Assembly (NCBI RefSeq): GCF_003258295.1
Contig: NZ_QKYN01000059.1
Coordinates: 1-64,000 of the forward strand
Direction of reading: 5' to 3'
Source: Streptacidiphilus pinicola
Lineage (GTDB): Bacteria; Actinomycetota; Actinomycetes; Streptomycetales; Streptomycetaceae
DNA length: 64,000 nt
The notes under the pieces are model-generated. The model saw only the letters and a list, made by a program, of their open reading frames with translations, made no database searches and had not been told where the DNA came from. Positions 60,231 to 64,000 of the stretch are shown in pieces. The translations under genes and the position numbers were made by a program. Position 1 is the stretch's first letter. Every line of letters starts with the position of its first letter.

Positions 60231-62264
60231 TCAGTCGTTCCACTTGGGGCGGAGGGTGACCGTCAGGATGGTGCGGTACTCGGCGGGCTGCGCGGCGCCG
60301 ACCGTGTACGGGGAGGCGGCGTCGGTGCCGTAGGTCGCGCCGACGGAGGGGAGGGGCTTCGGGGTGGAGTAGCCCGCGAAGAGCATGGTGACCGAGCCGT
60401 CCGGGTTCTGGACGACCGTCGGGTCGTAGACGCGGCCGGAGTAGTAGCCGGAGATGTCCAGCGCGCCGCCGTTGGCGTCCAGGGTGTGGAGCGCGGAGAA
60501 GGAGTAGTCCGTGCCGATGAGCTTCTGCGGCGCGGACCAGTGGATGCCGTCCCGCGAGGACGCGTAGAAGATCTGGTTGAACGCGTCGCTGTCCCCGTCC
60601 GAGGCGTACGCGCCGGACAGGAAGAGGCCGAGGCTGCCGTCGCGGTTCTTCACGACGGTGCCGCGCGAGCCGGCCCAGCGCAGCGTGTCGTCGCTGTTGG
60701 AGGTCGGGTCGTTGAGGCCGTTGACCTGGCCGAGGTCGGTGAAGTGCAGGCCGTCCGTGGTGTAGGCGGCGCGGACCACGGTGTAGTCCTCGTTGTTGCC
60801 GAAGAGCGTCTTGGGCTTGTTCTTGCCCTCGCCGATCTTCGACAGCGTCGCGTACGGGGCGACGGCCGCGCCGGGCGCGCCCACATCGCTCCCCTTGGCC
60901 ACGGCGCCGGTGCCGCCGGTGCAGCCGGTCAGGTCGGTCGCGTCCTCGCCGGTGCAGGTGACCTGCACGATGCCCGCGGCGGTGCCGAGGCTGACGGTGA
61001 CCTGACCGTTCGTCAGTGGCAGCGCAGAGGTGCTGCCTACCGGCAGCGTCGCGGCCGGCAGCGTCACCGCGGCCGTGGTGGCGGTCGGGGTGAAGTAGTT
61101 GACGATCTTCTCGGTGTACAGCACGCCCACGCTGCCGCGCGGGGCGCCCGCGAGGTGCGGCACGGTGCTGATGATGCCGTCCGGGGAGACCAGGCCGGAG
61201 GTCTGGTCCGCGCCGGCCGGGATCACCGAGTCGGCGGTCACCGCGTCGCCCGCGTTGATCTGCACGCCGCCCGCGTCACGCGTGGTGCAGCCGGTGAACG
61301 CGGTCGCGGTCGCGTTGCCGTCGTTGCAGTCGACGATGTGGCCGTCGACCTTGAAGTGGCCCGGCTGCTCGAAGTTCGCGGTGTTGCCGACATTGACGGT
61401 GACCCCGGCGCCGCCCGGACCGGCCGGGACGGAGACCGCGGCGGTCGCGGCGGTGCTGCCGCCCTGGCCGACCGACTCCGCCGACGGCAGGCCCGCGAGC
61501 GGATTGTCGCCCTTCGGCGTGAGGTGGTGGACGATCAGGTTCACGCCCGGGTTGTCGCCGCTGGGACGGCTCAGCGTGTAGAGGTACTCGTGGCCGTGCA
61601 CCGACAGGGTGAACGCGTGGCCCTGACCGTCGTCGTTGGTGTTGCCGTCCGGGCACAGGCCCTGGTTCTGCTCCAGCGCCTCGCCGGTGTACTTCCAGGT
61701 GCGGCCGTGGTCGTGCGAGACGGCCGAGACGACGGCCTCGTCGCCGTCCTTGGGACGGTAGTCGAACAGGCCGGTGAGGCTGCGGCCGTGGTCCGAGCTG
61801 GTCACGAACGGGAAGTAGTACGGCTGCATCGGCAGCGTGGTGTGCGCGGGCTGCCGCACCACCGCGCCGGTCTCCGGGGTCGGGCCGCCGCTCGCGCAGT
61901 AGCCGGTCAGCGGGCCGGGCGTGCCGGTGACGCCGCTCTGCGCCGGGTAGGCGCCGGACGCGGCGGGGTCCACGGCCAGGTTCGGGTAGGTCACGCCGCC
62001 GACGGTGATCGTGCCGGCGCCGCCGGAGGTGAAGGTCGGCAGGCTGCCGGCGTAGGACGGACCGGCCGTCAGGTCGCCCTGCGCCAGCGTCCAGGGGCCG
62101 CCCTGGACCTTGGCGACGACGGGCGTCCCCACGGTCCAGCCGGCGAGGACCCGGTGGTGCGCGGGCTGGGCGGCGGCGCCGGCAGGCTGGCCGACGAGCA
62201 GGGCGCCTGCGGTGAGGCAGACGACTCCGGTGGCGGCGACCGTCGCGGTACGACGACGTGACAT
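60231..62264 (-). CDS. Large secreted sialidase-like (BNR-repeat) protein with inserted modules
   Basis: This 677-residue exported protein has a signal peptide (MSRRRTATVAATGVVCLTAG, then ALLVGQPAGAAA). Asp-box-like pieces, SHDHGRTWKY (about 184) and SSRDGIHWSAP (about 566), indicate a sialidase-type propeller. Two small inserted modules at about 275-345 and 395-460 share strand plus CT-GC features (FTGCTTRDAGG; LTGCTGGTGAVAKGS), a pattern also seen in phage and other secreted proteins. No catalytic set could be assigned, so enzymatic activity is uncertain. It is divergent from an LLM oxidoreductase gene. Confidence 0.75.
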   Translation of the reverse strand: MSRRRTATVAATGVVCLTAGALLVGQPAGAAAQPAHHRVLAGWTVGTPVVAKVQGGPWTLAQGDLTAGPSYAGSLPTFTSGGAGTITVGGVTYPNLAVDPAASGAYPAQSGVTGTPGPLTGYCASGGPTPETGAVVRQPAHTTLPMQPYYFPFVTSSDHGRSLTGLFDYRPKDGDEAVVSAVSHDHGRTWKYTGEALEQNQGLCPDGNTNDDGQGHAFTLSVHGHEYLYTLSRPSGDNPGVNLIVHHLTPKGDNPLAGLPSAESVGQGGSTAATAAVSVPAGPGGAGVTVNVGNTANFEQPGHFKVDGHIVDCNDGNATATAFTGCTTRDAGGVQINAGDAVTADSVIPAGADQTSGLVSPDGIISTVPHLAGAPRGSVGVLYTEKIVNYFTPTATTAAVTLPAATLPVGSTSALPLTNGQVTVSLGTAAGIVQVTCTGEDATDLTGCTGGTGAVAKGSDVGAPGAAVAPYATLSKIGEGKNKPKTLFGNNEDYTVVRAAYTTDGLHFTDLGQVNGLNDPTSNSDDTLRWAGSRGTVVKNRDGSLGLFLSGAYASDGDSDAFNQIFYASSRDGIHWSAPQKLIGTDYSFSALHTLDANGGALDISGYYSGRVYDPTVVQNPDGSVTMLFAGYSTPKPLPSVGATYGTDAASPYTVGAAQPAEYRTILTVTLRPKWND

Positions 62265-62590
62265 GGGCGGTCCTTCCGGGAGCGAATCGGGGACGCGAGC
62301 GCTCGGAGCGCGAACGGCCGTGATCCTGACTCATCGGCGCGGCCCGGCGGGAGAGCTCCGATGGACTGTTCACGGAGCGTTCGACGGGCGTCCGCCGCAG
62401 TGTCGGCCACCTCCCAGGGACAGACCGGACACACCGGGGAAGGTCCGGACGAGCCGCGCGAACTGCCGTACGGGCGAGCGGGAATGAGACGCCGCCAACG
62501 CACCTTGTACAACCTTGTACAGCTTGTACGGACAAGCGGGCCGGTGGGCTTCGGGCCCCGCTCGCGATCGCGTTCCGGAGGGGATCGTTC
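62265..62590. promoter_or_regulatory. 326-bp divergent promoter region with three CTTGTAC repeats
   Basis: CTTGTAC occurs at 62504-62510, 62514-62520 and 62523-62529. The last forms a dyad with ACAAG (CTTGT-ACGG-ACAAG, 62523-62536). Spacing is 10 and 9 bp, about one helical turn, so a protein could bind along one face. The region is between the sialidase-like gene and the LLM gene. No ORF is seen. Confidence 0.6.
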
Positions 62591-63532
62591 ATGGGTATAC
62601 GTCTGGGCCTGAGCCTGCCGCAGTTCCGCCAGTACACGCCGGGCCGCGACGTGGCCGACGTGGCCCGCGCGGCGGAGGACATCGGCTTCGACAGCGTCTG
62701 GGTCTTCGAACGCCTGCTGTTCCCCGAGAACTCGGCCCAGGGTCTGTACGGCGTGCCCGGCCTGCCCTGGCCCGAGTTCTACCGCTCCGTCGCCGAGCCG
62801 CTGATGACACTGGCCACCGCCGGAGCCGTCACCGAGCGGGTCCGGCTGGGCAGCAGCGTGCTCATCGCACCGCTGCACGTGCCGTTCCAACTCGCCAAGC
62901 AGCTGGCCACGTTGGACGCGGGCACCGGCGGCCGGGTGCTCGCGGGCCTGGGCACCGGCTGGTCCCACGACGAGTACGCCGCCTCCGCCGTCGCCCCCTT
63001 CGCGGAGCGCGGCGCGCAGCTGGACGAGACGCTCGACGTCTTCGACGCGGTCTGGGGTCCGAACCCGGTCTCCTACCAGGGCAAGCGCACGGTCATCGCC
63101 GAGTCCGAGGTCGGCCCCAAGCCGGCCCGGCCGATCCCCGTCCTGCTCGCGGCCTCCAGCACTCGCGCCCTCGACCGCCTCGCCCGCCGCGCCGACGGCT
63201 GGCTCCCGGTCGGCGTCCCCTTCGACCGGATCACCTCCACGTGGGCCTCCATCCGCGAGGCCGCGGAGGGCCACGGCCGCGACGCGTCGGACATCGCCGC
63301 GATGGAGATGATCGGCCGCGCCAACATCGCCCTCCACCCGAGCCCGCTCCCGGAGGCGGGCCGCACCCAGTACACCGGCTCGCGCGAGCAGGTCGTCGCG
63401 GACGTGGTCGCGGCGGCCGAGGCCGGCATGCACGAGCTGCTGCTGGACCTCCAGGGGACCGCGCGGGACGCCAAGGAACTGATCGACCTCGGCGCGGAAC
63501 TCCACGCGGCGGTCCGCGCGGCCGGCGTGTAG
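62591..63532 (+). CDS. LLM-class (F420-dependent type) oxidoreductase
   Basis: This 313-residue luciferase-like barrel protein shows IRLGLSLPQFRQYTPGRDVAD, VWVFERLLFPENS, ERVRLGSSVLIAPLHVPFQLAKQLATLD, GTGWSHDEYAA and RPIPVLLAASSTRAL. Actinobacterial members usually use coenzyme F420 to reduce small organic substrates. The CCGGAGGGG sequence precedes the ATG. The CTTGTAC repeats lie 55-90 bp upstream and may control it. The substrate is unknown. Confidence 0.92.
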   Translation: MGIRLGLSLPQFRQYTPGRDVADVARAAEDIGFDSVWVFERLLFPENSAQGLYGVPGLPWPEFYRSVAEPLMTLATAGAVTERVRLGSSVLIAPLHVPFQLAKQLATLDAGTGGRVLAGLGTGWSHDEYAASAVAPFAERGAQLDETLDVFDAVWGPNPVSYQGKRTVIAESEVGPKPARPIPVLLAASSTRALDRLARRADGWLPVGVPFDRITSTWASIREAAEGHGRDASDIAAMEMIGRANIALHPSPLPEAGRTQYTGSREQVVADVVAAAEAGMHELLLDLQGTARDAKELIDLGAELHAAVRAAGV

Positions 63533-63566
63533 CGGCCGGCGTGGAGGCGCGGCGCCCGGCGCGGGC

Positions 63567-63866
63567 TCAGCCCCGTCCGGTCCGGGCGCGCTCGCGCTGG
63601 GCCATCGCGTCGATCTCGTCCTTGGCCTGCCGCAGGCTCGCGCCCGTCCGTTCGCGGTAGACCTTGATCGCCTGGATCTTCTTGCCCAGCCGGACCAACT
63701 CCAGTACCGGGTCGGCGTCCTGGGGCGAATCGAGGGGCGCGTCCGTCACCGCGAGCGGCAACGCCCCCAGCGCCCCCAGCGCCCCCAGCCTGGCCAGCAC
63801 CAGGTCCAGCTTCTCCTCGATCGCCGCGAGGCGCTGCTCCACCGTCACGGTGTCCACGGGTTCCAT
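63567..63866 (-). CDS. Small protein with L7/L12-like C-terminal domain
   Basis: This 99-residue protein begins with a predicted coiled coil (VTVEQRLAAIEEKLDLVLARL) and an alanine/leucine-rich linker. The C-terminus, VRLGKKIQAIKVYRERTG then ASLRQAKDEIDAMAQ, is like the C-terminal domain of ribosomal protein L7/L12, where K-IKVYRE and EAKD surfaces bind GTPase factors. It is not the ribosomal L7/L12: the N-terminal dimerisation domain is missing. The ATG at 63866 is preferred; the frame is open to 63974. It is divergent from the following GNAT gene. Confidence 0.75.
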   Translation of the reverse strand: MEPVDTVTVEQRLAAIEEKLDLVLARLGALGALGALPLAVTDAPLDSPQDADPVLELVRLGKKIQAIKVYRERTGASLRQAKDEIDAMAQRERARTGRG

Positions 63867-63921
63867 GCGCCCGACTCTATGGCCTGCGCGAGGACGCCGT
63901 CGCGCCCTACGCTTGCCGGTC

Positions 63922-64000
63922 GTGATCGCTACCCGTTCCGACGGCCTGCGCCTGGACACCGACCGCGCCCTCATCGACGTCGACCGCGTGCACCACTGGC
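63922..64000 (+). CDS. GNAT-family N-acetyltransferase (partial, runs off right edge)
   Basis: Only the first 26 codons are present, reading VIATRSDGLRLDTDRALIDV then DRVHHW. This is the typical start of GNAT proteins of the type with TDRARLDVDAVHRWL. GTG 63922 lies 8 nt after TACGCT, a leaderless-type spacing. The rest of the gene is beyond the window. Confidence 0.6.
   Translation, partial: MIATRSDGLRLDTDRALIDVDRVHHW

Noticed and set aside
62504-62529. CTTGTAC repeats as a CRISPR array
   Set aside because: Repeats are only 7 bp with 2-3 bp between them and there are no cas genes.

Overview
The window is chromosomal DNA from a high-GC actinobacterium. The best guess is a member of the Streptomycetaceae (Streptomyces, Kitasatospora or Streptacidiphilus type). 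The reasons are extreme third-position GC bias, many GTG/TTG starts, a conservon-type NIT-domain kinase, an RmdA-like c-di-GMP protein fragment, an ECF42 sigma factor with a DGPF partner, an F420-type LLM oxidoreductase, and a dispersed palindromic repeat of the kind common between Streptomyces genes. The calls come from reading the sequence and from remembered family motifs. No database search was run.

Layout. 1-4.1 kb: sensor and membrane genes on the minus strand (conservon-like kinase cut by the left edge, coupled MHYT protein, DUF1345 and YiaA/B proteins). 4.2-9.5 kb: MerR regulator, stand-alone hoxX, SCO6745-family protein, MFS exporter. 9.6-14.6 kb: orphan N-terminal segment of a GGDEF/EAL protein, the sbcD-sbcC DNA-end-processing operon, a small Cys-rich membrane protein. 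14.6-25.4 kb: GH13 alpha-glucosidase, tex with an RGG-type tail, GNAT, Uma2, DGPF plus ECF42 operon, TesB-like thioesterase divergent from an SDR, pgi. 25.5-32.3 kb: NarL-type two-component system, Pr6Pr membrane protein, secreted GH18-like protein, epoxide hydrolase, PemK/MazF toxin, YceI divergent from MarR. 32.3-39.7 kb: CYTH-CHAD protein, small acidic protein, secreted PHB depolymerase, pentapeptide protein, Tat-exported purple acid phosphatase, RluA-type pseudouridine synthase.

39.7-47.7 kb is a fatty-acid island. Two acyl-CoA ligases flank a thiolase, a FabG4-type reductase, a MaoC hydratase and an SCP2 protein, an order like mycobacterial fadA2-fabG4-htdX. Two tandem TetR-type operators lie in the divergent promoter. 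47.8-55 kb: MFS transporter, PTH2 peptidyl-tRNA hydrolase, a radical SAM enzyme with non-canonical cysteine spacing, an AraC-VOC operon divergent from lactate 2-monooxygenase, and a DUF1254 protein. 55.1-59.2 kb is the homogentisate (tyrosine catabolism) operon hmgA-unknown-fahA, with a divergent Lrp/AsnC regulator. 59.3-64 kb: MOSC protein, methyltransferase remnant, a large secreted sialidase-like protein, LLM oxidoreductase, an L7/L12-CTD-like protein, and the start of a GNAT gene.

The most interesting items are the uncharacterised enzyme-like ORF inside the homogentisate operon, the CX8CX2C radical SAM protein, the tandem operators in the fatty-acid island, a TIR-bearing palindromic element with relatives at two other loci, the orphan c-di-GMP regulatory segment, and recurring leaderless-promoter geometry at several genes. 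No rRNA, tRNA, CRISPR array, transposase or prophage was seen.
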